Below the pieces are notes generated by a model that saw nothing but the letters and a program-made list of their open reading frames with translations, made no database searches and was not told the DNA's origin. From CAZMNY01 sp964567745 (GTDB lineage Bacteria > Planctomycetota > Planctomycetia > Pirellulales > Pirellulaceae): 64,000 bases of DNA. The position numbers and the translations under genes were made by a program. Positions 1 to 8,565 of the stretch are shown one piece after another. Numbering within the stretch: position 1 is the stretch's first letter; each line of letters opens with the position of its first letter. The stretch is taken from positions 3,226-67,225 of the forward strand of contig CAZMNY010000046.1 of assembly GCA_964567745.1 (NCBI GenBank), in the 5' to 3' direction.

Positions 1-465
1 GGAGACGTGGTCTATCTCAGCGACATGAAACCTGAAAGTTCTACATGGCGGCCGTACATCCCGACTCGTATCGGCGGCGATCGGCTTCGCAAGCTCTACG
101 AACCGCGAATGGATCAGGCCAATGACGGCGGCAAGCTCAGACTCGAACCGGGCGGAGACGTTTACGAGAAGGGGCTCGCTGTCCACAGCAGGACGGAACT
201 GATTTACCGATTGCCCGCCGCCTTTGCTCGATTTCAAGCGGATGTCGGCCTCGACCCGCGATTCCGGGACGCCGGCGACGTTGAGCTCGTGATCAAGAGT
301 GAGAAGGACGAGTTGTTTCGGCGCCGTCTGAACCCGAAGAACCCGCGTATGAAAGTCGACGTCAAAATCGTCGGAGTTCGACGACTTACCATCCTCGTCG
401 ACTTTGGAGACGGTTGGGACGTCGCCGATTACCTTAACCTATGCGACGCGAGAGTGAGCAAATGA
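1..465 (+). CDS. NPCBM-domain protein, C-terminal part (gene starts before the window)
   Basis: The reading frame is open to the first base, so this is the 3' end of a longer gene. The last 100 residues or so fit the NPCBM (novel putative carbohydrate-binding module) fold: a YEKGLAVHS motif, then a VGLDP turn, a VDVKIVGVRRLTILVDFGDG strand pair, and a terminal DARV. In planctomycetes this domain usually ends large secreted proteins with propeller, kinase or peptidase modules, but the upstream part cannot be seen here. Its stop codon overlaps the ATG of the next gene (ATGA), so the two are very likely translationally coupled and belong to one operon with the HtrA-like genes that follow. Exact overall function is unknown. 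Confidence 0.75.
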   Translation, partial: GDVVYLSDMKPESSTWRPYIPTRIGGDRLRKLYEPRMDQANDGGKLRLEPGGDVYEKGLAVHSRTELIYRLPAAFARFQADVGLDPRFRDAGDVELVIKSEKDELFRRRLNPKNPRMKVDVKIVGVRRLTILVDFGDGWDVADYLNLCDARVSK

Positions 466-2279
466 GAATCGTTATGCGTCGACCCAACCTATTCGCGAAC
501 ATTGCTTGCGCCATCGCCATGTTGTCGCTCTGCATGACGTCGACCGTCGCTTTGTCCGCAGAGCCGCCCAAGTCGGTGCTCGAAGCGGAACAGCGTCGGA
601 TTGAGGCCATAGGCGGAGCGTGTCGAGCTGCGATCTGCGTTTTCAGTCGCGGCGGCCAGGGCGGAGGAAGCGGCGTGGTGATCACGCCGGATGGCTACGC
701 ATTGACCAACTACCATGTGGCCAAGCCGTGCGGCGAGTTCATGCAATGCAGCATGAACAACGGCGTCCTTTACGACGCAGTCATCGTTGGCATCGACCCA
801 GGTGGCGACGTCGCGCTGATCAAGCTTCTGGGCCGCGATGATTTCCCCAATGCCACATTGGGCGATAGCGACAAGCTCCGTGTCGGCGATTGGTGCTTCG
901 CGGTCGGCAACCCGTTCTTGCTGGCGACCGATTTCCAACCCACTGTGAGTTACGGCTTGGTTTCCGGCGTCCATCGTTATCAGTATCCTGCCGGCACGCT
1001 TTTGGAGTACGCCGATTGCATTCAAACCGACGCGGCGATCAACCCTGGAAATTCAGGTGGACCGTTGTTCAACGCCAAGGGCGAGTTGGTCGGCATCAAT
1101 GGGCGAGGCAGTTTTGAAAAACGCGGCCGCGTCAACGTCGGCGTCGGCTATGCGATTTCGATCAACCAGATCAAGAAGTTTCTCGGTCATTTGCGAAGTG
1201 GTCGAATCGTCGATCACGCCACGCTCGGTGCCACGGTGGCCTCGTCCGAGGCGAGTACGGTCGTGGTCAGCAACATTTTGAATTCATCGGACGCTTATCG
1301 TAGAGGACTTCGATATGGCGACGAGCTAGTCGCCTTCGGCGGCCGGCCGATCACGACAGTCAACGGTTTCAAGAACGCCTTGGGAACTTTCCCTCGAGGT
1401 TGGCGAATCCCATTGACCTACCGGCGTGACGGCGAGAACAGAGAGATTCTTGTTCGCTTGGCCGGTGTTCACTCGCCGGAAGAACTGATTCAAAAAGTTC
1501 AAAAACAGCCAGCGCCCGCGCCGCCGGATAAGAAGCCGGGCGACGAGCCGAAGAACCCAGGCGAGCAACCTGGCCCCAAGCCAGATCCAAAGAAGCCAAG
1601 ACCACCAACTCGACCACGTCGAGGACCAGCGCCGATTCCAGATCGAGTCAAGCCGCTAATTGAAGTTCGAAAGGGGTTTACCAACCGCTACTTCAATCGT
1701 TTGGAAACGGATCGCATTTGGAAAGGGTTTTCGGCTGGCGGCGACTTCCAGGCCATGAATGGCGTTTGGCAAATGAGCGGCGCCATCTCGACGGGCGGCT
1801 CGGTGGAAATGACGCTCGACGTTGAATCGGCCAAGGGAATGTTTCCTGCGGGCGAATTCACGGTCAACAAGGAGGCCGATCTCAGCGAACAATTACTTCC
1901 TCGCAATAGCGGCGGCATCGGCGCCGCGATGATGATCTGGCGGCGATTGCTGACGCTCGGCCCCAAACGTTTTGGCAACGCATACTTCGTGGGCAAGGCG
2001 CCGCTTCGCGGCCACACGGAACTCGTCGACGTTGTTTTCGGCGCCTACGATGTCGCCGAAACCTACTTCTACTTTGACAGCGAAAGCGGGCGACTGTTGG
2101 CGATCGAAATGTTCCCCGACGTCGAAGTCGACCCGTGCGAAGTTTACTTTCAAGACTACCGCGATGTGAACGGCCGCATGCTTCCCCACCGGCTCGAGAT
2201 TCACTACGGCGACCGTTTGTTCGGCGTGGTTCAATGCGAAAAATGGACGCTTGCGGCGACTGCGGATAAGGGCTCCTAA
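462..2279 (+). CDS. Secreted HtrA-like serine protease (S1C) with PDZ domain, triad intact
   Basis: 605 aa from the ATG at 462, which overlaps the previous stop as ATGA; an ATG at 441 would only add seven residues. Residues 1-33 form a signal peptide. A trypsin-like domain follows, with all three catalytic residues visible: His85 in LTNYHV, Asp116 in GGDVALIKL and Ser198 in NPGNSGGPLF. One PDZ domain lies at about 263-340, then a linker at 350-400 rich in Pro and Lys. The C-terminal 200 residues match no family I recognise. The protein should act in the periplasm or outside the cell in protein quality control. It is the only one of the three neighbouring paralogues expected to cleave peptides. 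It overlaps the next gene by one base (TAATG). Confidence 0.88.
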   Translation: MRIVMRRPNLFANIACAIAMLSLCMTSTVALSAEPPKSVLEAEQRRIEAIGGACRAAICVFSRGGQGGGSGVVITPDGYALTNYHVAKPCGEFMQCSMNNGVLYDAVIVGIDPGGDVALIKLLGRDDFPNATLGDSDKLRVGDWCFAVGNPFLLATDFQPTVSYGLVSGVHRYQYPAGTLLEYADCIQTDAAINPGNSGGPLFNAKGELVGINGRGSFEKRGRVNVGVGYAISINQIKKFLGHLRSGRIVDHATLGATVASSEASTVVVSNILNSSDAYRRGLRYGDELVAFGGRPITTVNGFKNALGTFPRGWRIPLTYRRDGENREILVRLAGVHSPEELIQKVQKQPAPAPPDKKPGDEPKNPGEQPGPKPDPKKPRPPTRPRRGPAPIPDRVKPLIEVRKGFTNRYFNRLETDRIWKGFSAGGDFQAMNGVWQMSGAISTGGSVEMTLDVESAKGMFPAGEFTVNKEADLSEQLLPRNSGGIGAAMMIWRRLLTLGPKRFGNAYFVGKAPLRGHTELVDVVFGAYDVAETYFYFDSESGRLLAIEMFPDVEVDPCEVYFQDYRDVNGRMLPHRLEIHYGDRLFGVVQCEKWTLAATADKGS

Positions 2280-3334
2280 TGAAATACTCTCGAACCCAAC
2301 AACCGATTCGCGCGGGTCTGTCTCGATGGCTACTAGTTGCCGTAGTGCTCGCCTGCTGCCATAACGTCTCCGACCACGTTCGGGCGCAGAGCGGATCGTA
2401 TGTTGACGCCGTCGCGTCAGTACAGCCCAAGATCGTGAAGATCTACGGCGCTGGCGGCGTGCGAGGCCTGGAAGCTTATCAGAGCGGATTTCTCATCAGC
2501 AAGGACGGACACATACTCACCGTCTGGAGCTACGTCCTCGACTCAGATCAAATCATCGTCATCCTCAATGATGGTCGGCGATTTGCAGCTGAACTTGTCG
2601 GTGCCTATCCGCAGATGGACATCGCCGTCTTAAAGATTGACACGGGCCAAGTCGAACACTTTACCTTGAAGGAATCAGTTGAACTCAACTCCGGACGGCG
2701 CGTGTTGGCCTTCAGCAATCTGTTTGGCGTCGCGACGGGCGACGAACCGGCAAGTGTTTTGCATGGAGTCGTCTCCGCTGTCTCTCCGCTCAACGCACGG
2801 CGAGGCGCATTTGCCTCGGCCTTTCGCGGCGACGTGTACATCGTGGACGCGATGACGAATAACCCGGGAGCCGCTGGCGGCGCGTTGACCGATGGCCGAG
2901 GTCAGATCGCGGGGCTGGTTGGAAAAGAACTGCGAAACTCCGCTGACAACACGTGGCTCAACTACGCGATCCCCATTGGCAAGGTAGCGCCGGCGGTGAG
3001 TGACATTATCGCAGGCAAGGCGGCCCCTCGCCGAATCGACGATCCAACGGCCAAAAAGCCCAATGATTCGTTGACGTTGCAAGCCTTAGGCATCGTCCTT
3101 GTGCCGGACGTGCTGGACAAGACACCGCCTTACGTCGATAGCGTGATTCCTCAATCGCCCGCGGCCAAAGCAAAGATCGGTCCCGATGACCTCATTCTTT
3201 TCGTCAACGGCCGAATTGCATCGTCGGTCAAGGCCGTGAAGAACGAGCTTGAATTTATTGACCGCATCGATGCCGTCAAGCTGACCATTCAACGCAAACA
3301 AGAGTTGACCGAAGTCGAGCTCCGACTGCCATAG
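2279..3334 (+). CDS. HtrA-like protein with degenerate active site, PDZ domain
   Basis: 351 aa with an N-terminal export signal (about residues 1-36), a trypsin-fold domain and a C-terminal PDZ-like domain (about 270-350). The S1C framework is clear (SGFLISKDGHILT, DIAVLKI), but the active site is lost. The position of the catalytic His reads VWSYV, and the nucleophile motif GNSGG is replaced by GAAGG around residue 199. The Asp at about 114 remains. It is therefore probably a pseudoprotease, perhaps a binding partner or regulator of the intact protease just upstream, with which it overlaps by one base. That role is inference. No frameshift or stop interrupts it, so the losses look like selected change rather than decay. 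Confidence 0.83.
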   Translation: MKYSRTQQPIRAGLSRWLLVAVVLACCHNVSDHVRAQSGSYVDAVASVQPKIVKIYGAGGVRGLEAYQSGFLISKDGHILTVWSYVLDSDQIIVILNDGRRFAAELVGAYPQMDIAVLKIDTGQVEHFTLKESVELNSGRRVLAFSNLFGVATGDEPASVLHGVVSAVSPLNARRGAFASAFRGDVYIVDAMTNNPGAAGGALTDGRGQIAGLVGKELRNSADNTWLNYAIPIGKVAPAVSDIIAGKAAPRRIDDPTAKKPNDSLTLQALGIVLVPDVLDKTPPYVDSVIPQSPAAKAKIGPDDLILFVNGRIASSVKAVKNELEFIDRIDAVKLTIQRKQELTEVELRLP

Positions 3335-3409
3335 GCCAACAACAAACTGATTCCCTCTTCTCTGTGACCAAAGAAGAGACGCGACCTTGAGAAGGAAGTG
3401 CCCAGCGAC

Positions 3410-5386
3410 ATGAATGCCCGATTCCAAATACGCTCGTCGGTCGCCTCGCGCTGCGGGCTACTCTGTTTGCTGGCAATCGTCTTCGGCGCTCGACCCGCTG
3501 CGGCTCAGGATTTGACCATCCTGGAAGAAGAGGCAATGCAATCGGCGGTTCAGGAAGCCCACAATTGGATCGTCAAGATCGATACGATCGGCGGTCTCGA
3601 AGTCGGCGGCGAAGCGGCGGGCGTTGGTCCGACAAGCGGAGTCGTCGTTAGCGAAGACGGGTTAATCATTTCCAGCATTTTCAATTTCTCCCGATTGCCG
3701 TCGTCGATCCTCGTTACGCTTCCCGACGGCGAGCGAAAAGCAGCCAAACTTGTGGCGACGGACCACAGTCGAAAACTCGTCCTGCTGAAAGTGGAAACCG
3801 AGACCAAGTTGACGGTCCCGATCGCGGCCAAGCGGAGCGAAGCTCAGGTCGGCGCCTGGGCAATCGCGGTTGGCCGAGTCTATCGCCCCGATCGTCTCAA
3901 CGTTTCAACCGGCGTCATCAGCGCGACCCAGCGAATCTGGAGTCGAGCGATTCAGACGGACGCTAAAATCTCACCCGCAAATTATGGCGGCGCGCTGCTC
4001 GACATCCATGGTCGCGTCCTGGGCGTACTGACTCCGATGTCGCCGCGAGGCAACTCGGCAACGGCCGGCTCGGAATGGTACGACTCAGGGATCGGCTTCG
4101 CTGTGCCGCTCGAAGACATTTACGCGCAACTGAAACGGCTCAGCGAAGGCGACGACCTCCACCCCGGCATTCTCGGCGTCTCATTTGAAAGCCAGGATAT
4201 GTACGCGGTCCCAGCCAAAGTTGGAGCAGTCCGAGCCAAATCGCCGGCGAGGGAAGCCGGGATCCAACCGGGGGACACAATCGTCGAGTTGTCGGGCAAG
4301 CCGATTAGCCGTCTCGCTCAGATGAAACACGCCCTTGGGCCCAGCTATGCAGGCGATACCGTTTCCATCGTCGTGACTCGAGGAGAAGAGGCGAAGCGAG
4401 TTAGCCTGAAAGCCACACTCGTCGACAAGCTCGTCCCCTACCAACATCCCTTCCTTGGCGTACTTCCTCGTCGCGACAACGACGCGTTTGTTGTTCGCTA
4501 TGTCTTTCCCGGCAGCCCCGCGGACGCGGCCGGCATCAAGGCGGGCGACACGATTAAGGCCATCGATGGCAAACCTTGCGCGACAATTGAAGAAGCACAT
4601 CAAGGGATGGCTGCCTTCGAGCCCAAGCAATCGACAAAAGTCGTTTTGACTCGAAACGACAAAGAGCAGACAGTCGAGGTCGTACTTCAACCGCTGCCCG
4701 AGGATGTTCCTGACGATCTGCCGGAATCACGCAAGCCGTTTGATAAGGCGTACGAGGGTGCCAAGGCGGAAGAAGGTCAGTTCAGCGTGCCGATCCCTGA
4801 AGAAGCCAGCAGTTGCACGGCATTCGTGCCGGCCGGTTACGATCCCCGCATTGGATACGGATTGGTTGTGCTGCTTGGTCGACCTGGAAGCCAAGAGGCC
4901 AAGGATTTATTTCCCGCGTGGGAACAGCTGGCCAGCGACAATCAACTCATTTTGCTCGCACCAAAGGCAGCGGACGATCGAGGTTGGAAGCCCTCGGATG
5001 TCGACTTCGTCGTGAAGACAATCGAGTCGATCATGCAGACGCACTCAATTGACCCTCAGCGAGTGGTGCTTTTTGGCAAAGCGAGCGGCGGGTCGATGAG
5101 TTATCTCATTGCGGGCAAGCGGCGAGACTTGATTCGAGCCATTGTGGCGGTCAACGCGCCGTATCCTCAACGCACGCCGCCGCTCGAGAATGAACCACTT
5201 CAACGGCTGTCGATCTTCAGCCTTTTGGACGATTCATCCAAGCTCAAAGCAAGAATTGACGCCACGGTCAAAGGACTGCGCAATGCCAAGTTTCCCGTAA
5301 CTGAGTTGCCTGCCGCGGGCGGAAAGTTATCAAATTCGGACTACGAATCGATTGTTCGCTGGGCCGATGCCTTGGATCGACTCTAG
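3410..5386 (+). CDS. HtrA-like pseudoprotease with two PDZ domains and a C-terminal alpha/beta-hydrolase-like domain
   Basis: 658 aa from the ATG at 3410; an in-frame GTG at 3398 lies too close to the purine-rich GAAGGAA at 3391-3397 to be preferred. A signal peptide spans residues 1-32. The trypsin-like domain (about 40-255) lacks the catalytic residues: the His region reads ISSIFNFS and the nucleophile motif reads PANYGG, with Tyr192 in place of Ser. Two PDZ domains follow at about 260-335 and 350-425. Residues 460-650 resemble an esterase or PHB-depolymerase-like alpha/beta hydrolase, with a nucleophile elbow GKASGGS near 563 and a GLVVLLGRPG strand. It is the last of a four-gene run. The fusion suggests an adaptor protein rather than a protease. 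Confidence 0.83.
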   Translation: MNARFQIRSSVASRCGLLCLLAIVFGARPAAAQDLTILEEEAMQSAVQEAHNWIVKIDTIGGLEVGGEAAGVGPTSGVVVSEDGLIISSIFNFSRLPSSILVTLPDGERKAAKLVATDHSRKLVLLKVETETKLTVPIAAKRSEAQVGAWAIAVGRVYRPDRLNVSTGVISATQRIWSRAIQTDAKISPANYGGALLDIHGRVLGVLTPMSPRGNSATAGSEWYDSGIGFAVPLEDIYAQLKRLSEGDDLHPGILGVSFESQDMYAVPAKVGAVRAKSPAREAGIQPGDTIVELSGKPISRLAQMKHALGPSYAGDTVSIVVTRGEEAKRVSLKATLVDKLVPYQHPFLGVLPRRDNDAFVVRYVFPGSPADAAGIKAGDTIKAIDGKPCATIEEAHQGMAAFEPKQSTKVVLTRNDKEQTVEVVLQPLPEDVPDDLPESRKPFDKAYEGAKAEEGQFSVPIPEEASSCTAFVPAGYDPRIGYGLVVLLGRPGSQEAKDLFPAWEQLASDNQLILLAPKAADDRGWKPSDVDFVVKTIESIMQTHSIDPQRVVLFGKASGGSMSYLIAGKRRDLIRAIVAVNAPYPQRTPPLENEPLQRLSIFSLLDDSSKLKARIDATVKGLRNAKFPVTELPAAGGKLSNSDYESIVRWADALDRL

Positions 5387-5464
5387 TTGGCAATTAGGGG
5401 ATCGGGCTGTACTCTCAAGCTTGGGCCGCCTGTTCTCTGTTCCTGTTTTCCGCCGCCATCTTAT

Positions 5465-5794
5465 ATGACTGACAAGTTGCGAGCGACGCTGTTGCTGATC
5501 TTTTCGCTCGTCCTGCTTGGCGTCGGCGGATGGTTTACGTATGCAGGCGATCGACCGGTAATCGCCAGCGCGTGCAACCGATCTGGGCTGATTCTCTTCG
5601 CCGTCTGGCTCGCCATGCCGCAGCTCAAGCAACTGCGGTGGACCGGCTCGACATCGTTCATTGTCGGAGCGATCATTTGCGCGATTACGCTGGCCATTCG
5701 GCCGAAAGCAATGTTATTTGTCGGCCCGATCCTGCTGGTCATGGGTGCCATGCAGTTTATACGGTGGCTGTTCGCCCCCATGCCGAAAAAGTGA
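5465..5794 (+). CDS. Small integral membrane protein, function unknown
   Basis: 109 aa from the ATG at 5465 (the frame stays open upstream, but those codons look non-coding). Hydrophobic stretches at about residues 8-26, 40-55, 62-79 and 82-100 suggest three or four membrane segments, with a basic KK C-terminus. No enzymatic motif is visible and I do not recognise the family. It follows the HtrA-like cluster by about 80 bases on the same strand, so it may be co-transcribed. It is convergent with the next gene, whose 3' end lies 18 bases away. Confidence 0.6.
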   Translation: MTDKLRATLLLIFSLVLLGVGGWFTYAGDRPVIASACNRSGLILFAVWLAMPQLKQLRWTGSTSFIVGAIICAITLAIRPKAMLFVGPILLVMGAMQFIRWLFAPMPKK

Positions 5795-5811
5795 CAGCGG
5801 ATCAAGCTGCG

Positions 5812-6524
5812 CTAACACTTGAGCGACTTGCGTTTTCTGCCAACTTTGCCGGCTTGCTCGAACTTCTCCATGACGCTGCTGGCGTGCGGCACCTTGCACG
5901 ATGTGCCGCCCAGTTCGACATCGACTGCGCCCTGTTTCTTCGCTGTCCCTTTAGCCTGTTTCAAAAGCGGTAAGACATAAGACCCAACCGCAATGACGAA
6001 ACCGTTCATCGTGAAGCGAACTCGATTTGCGGACGAGTCAATTTCTTTTTCGATTTGCTTGAGCAGCGACTTGATTTCAGCGAAGTCTAAATCGTTGTCC
6101 GGTGTCACGGTCACATGGCCCGCGTACGTGCTCCGGCCGGTCGAAGCAACGGACTCTTTCCTGGACTTGATCCACTTCTTTGCGAGGTCACGCGCGTGCT
6201 CGCTTTCCGCCGCGACCTTCGGAACCACATACTCAGAAATCATCAACCAGCTGGCGTCCCGCGCCCATGTGCCGAGCAATCGCTTTCCCATTTGCGAGCC
6301 GTCCGCGACCATTCCCGCCATGTGCATCGCGTCGGCGTTACCGGTTCGTAGAGCGCACAAGCCAACGCTTGCTCGTCCTTGATCCCTTTGGCGATGACCT
6401 TCATGTCCGCAACGCTGACGCCAAACATATTGTCGATCGGAGCACCGTGACTGGCGAACGCCTGGAGTCGCGCCGGGTTCCCTTTCTTCTTGAGCTCGCT
6501 CATGACCTTGGCGACGGTCGTCAT
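5812..6524 (-). pseudogene. DNA alkylation repair family protein, broken by a one-base deletion
   Basis: Two frames together make one protein of about 237 residues. The N-terminal part starts at the ATG at 6524 (MTTVAKVMSELKKKG, then MFGVSVADMK) and reads to ALYE at 6345. The rest continues in another frame from TGNADAMHMAG to the KRKSLKC end. The join reads GAACCGGT where GAAACCGGT would keep the frame, so one A is missing near 6345. The family (PF08713-like HEAT-repeat, AlkD-related) removes or tolerates alkylated bases; these compact members are common in planctomycetes and bacteroidetes, and many lack tested activity. Everything else is well kept, so the break is recent or a sequencing error. 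Confidence 0.72.
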
Positions 6525-6571
6525 GCACTTTCCTTCAGCTCGACCAGCGGACTTATCACGCTGACGCTTCC

Positions 6572-7414
6572 CTAGGCCAGCGCGGCTTTGGTTGAAGTGA
6601 GAATATCGACAGCCTTCTTGATCTCGGCCTTTTGTCGTTCGGGATCTTGAGGGATCTCGCGCTCGATGGTGAGCGGCCCGGAGTAGCCGATCTCGTCGAG
6701 CGTCTTGAGATAGTTTTCGATGCCCACTTGGCCGTCGCCCAACGCGGTCTCGGCGCCCCAGGATTCACCCGGCGTATCGGACCAGGTTCCGTCTTTGCAA
6801 TGGACGCTGCGGACGTACTCGCCGATCTTTCGAAGCGCCTCGATCGGCTCGCCTGTTCCGTAGAGAATCATATTGGCAGGGTCGAAATTGACGAACAGAT
6901 TGTCTCGATGAACGTCATGAATAAACTGCAGCAGACCGTCCGCCGACTCCTGTCCCGTCTCGAGATGCAACGCTTGGTTGTTCGCCTTGCAATGGTCGCA
7001 CACGTCTCTGGTCACTTCTAACACCTCCGCGTAAAGCGGGTCCGACGTGTCGTGAGGCACGAAGCCAAGATGCAGGGCGACGACATCGCAATTGAGCAAT
7101 CGCGCGAAATCGGCAATCTCTTTCATCTCCTGCGTTCTGTCGGCTCGCGTTTCCGGAGGCACCAGGCCGACAGTGCGTGAAACGGTGGGGATGTCCGCAT
7201 AGCTCTCGCCCTCAAAACCACCGAAGACGGCAGTGAGTTCGATGCCCATCGACCCAATTCGCTCGAGAAATGCTTTCGCGTTTTCTGGTGTGCGAGATTC
7301 CTTGGCGGGCGCGTGGAGCTGAATCGTGGGGATGCTTAACTCCTGAGCCACCTCGAGCTTGACTCCCAAACCCGCATCGATACTCGTAAACACGCCGATC
7401 GGCCATTTTTCCAC
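6572..7414 (-). CDS. Sugar phosphate isomerase/epimerase-like TIM barrel (AP endonuclease 2 fold)
   Basis: 280 aa, starting at a GTG (7414) preceded by GGAGACGGAC; a TTG at 7435 is possible but has no ribosome site. The protein shows the xylose-isomerase-like barrel pattern: TIQLHAP near the start, ALHLGFVP in the middle, LHLETGQE, FVNFDPANMILYG, SVHCKDG and a final LTIEREI. The Glu, Asp, His and Glu positions in these strands are the metal ligands of this superfamily, which isomerises or epimerises ketoses and inositols. The substrate cannot be told. It lies on the same strand as the alkylation repair remnant, 47 bases upstream of it. Members are abundant in planctomycetes beside Gfo/Idh/MocA oxidoreductases. 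Confidence 0.82.
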   Translation of the reverse strand: MEKWPIGVFTSIDAGLGVKLEVAQELSIPTIQLHAPAKESRTPENAKAFLERIGSMGIELTAVFGGFEGESYADIPTVSRTVGLVPPETRADRTQEMKEIADFARLLNCDVVALHLGFVPHDTSDPLYAEVLEVTRDVCDHCKANNQALHLETGQESADGLLQFIHDVHRDNLFVNFDPANMILYGTGEPIEALRKIGEYVRSVHCKDGTWSDTPGESWGAETALGDGQVGIENYLKTLDEIGYSGPLTIEREIPQDPERQKAEIKKAVDILTSTKAALA

Positions 7415-7674
7415 GTCCGTCTCCAGTGCAAGCAAAATTGAATGAGCGAAGTTGTCGCAATTGTTGGTTTAGCGAGCGCCGGCGATCGAGTGAGAGGGGG
7501 GGTTTCTCAGTCGTTGCGGGCGAACCGGCAATGTAAGACGTGCGAGAGGCCGCGGCAAGTGGCGGACGACAGCGCTAGAGCGAGCCAAATTGCCCCCAAG
7601 AAAGGGGCTTTGCCAACGAATACAATAACGTTCCAGCTAATTGCGATGCCCCTACTCAAACGAACAGGACCCCG

Positions 7675-8160
7675 ATGGGACATTCTTCCAGCAGCCCTCA
7701 ATACGCCTCGAAACCAGCGTCGTCCAACGTTCAGTACACCCCTCGGCAATACACGCCCACGAACACCCATTCGATTGCGATCGGTTATGTCCTCTGGGTC
7801 TTTGGAGTGTTCGGCGCCCATCGCTATTACTACGGGCGCCCCATTTCCGCCACCCTTTGGTTGTTCACCGGCGGTCTCCTTGGAATCGGCTGGCTCGTCG
7901 ACCTGTTCCTGATTCCGGGAATGGATGAAGACGCCAACAACCGATACGTGGGCGGCCAAGTCGACTACACAGTCGCCTGGTTGTTGCACCTGTTCCTAGG
8001 TTGCCTGGGCATTCACCGCTTCTACATGGGCAAGTTCGTCACCGGCATCATTTTTCTCTTGACCGGCGGCCTGCTCGGATTTGGATGGATCTACGACCTG
8101 TTCACACTCAACGAGCAAGTCGACGACGTCAATCGAGAAGGTCTGGTCACCTGCGGCTAA
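7675..8160 (+). CDS. TM2-domain membrane protein, duplicated domain
   Basis: 161 aa. A polar, Ser/Gln/Tyr-rich N-terminus of about 30 residues is followed by two copies of the TM2 unit. The first has GAHRYYYGR and TGGLLGIGWLVDLF; the second has GIHRFYMGK and TGGLLGFGWIYDLFTL. Each unit contributes two membrane helices joined by the short HR(F/Y)Y turn. TM2 proteins are small inner-membrane proteins of unknown molecular role. The tandem repeat within one chain shows an internal duplication. The gene stands alone between an oppositely directed gene and a clear terminator about 50 bases after its stop. Confidence 0.85.
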   Translation: MGHSSSSPQYASKPASSNVQYTPRQYTPTNTHSIAIGYVLWVFGVFGAHRYYYGRPISATLWLFTGGLLGIGWLVDLFLIPGMDEDANNRYVGGQVDYTVAWLLHLFLGCLGIHRFYMGKFVTGIIFLLTGGLLGFGWIYDLFTLNEQVDDVNREGLVTCG

Positions 8161-8209
8161 GCGAGCTCGCGAGGGTCGTGACGCGACTGCCGAACGATTA
8201 GCTGACACA

Positions 8210-8246
8210 AGCCCCCCACGGACGAGACGAGCCTGTGGGGGGCTTT
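8210..8246 (+). terminator. Rho-independent terminator after the TM2 gene
   Basis: A perfect ten-base stem, AGCCCCCCAC pairing with GTGGGGGGCT, encloses a 14-base loop and is followed by TTTC. It lies about 50 bases after the TM2 protein stop. The T run is short, so release may be incomplete. Confidence 0.75.
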
Positions 8247-8565
8247 CATGAGCTAAACTCGCCGCAATGCGACCGCCAAGAAATCCTTGAGCCTGGCTGC
8301 ACAAAGCCGAAGACGCAGGGGTAATCTATAAGGGCGTTGTCCGTAGGCTACGTTGAGGCAGGCCGTTGGCCAACATGTGCGCGGGGCGACGCCGTGAGGT
8401 GATCCGGATAAGTGCCCTGAAGGGGCAACGCGCAGGCACCTGGCAAGACTCACGTGCGAAAACCGGCATTGGAAATCTGGACGATCTCCTCGCCCCGTTT
8501 CGTGAATCAGGTTCGTCACCTAGGCGGCTCGACGGTTGCCGCTGAAGCAATTGGGTCTTGGGAAA
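8247..8565. other. Non-coding gap, no gene seen
   Basis: About 320 bases between the terminator and the end of the oxidoreductase gene. Short open frames exist on both strands, but their composition (Arg-, Pro- and Cys-rich, no conserved motif) argues against coding. The stretch around 8330-8440 resembles the kind of dispersed non-coding sequence found between planctomycete genes, but I see no second copy in the window. Confidence 0.4.
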
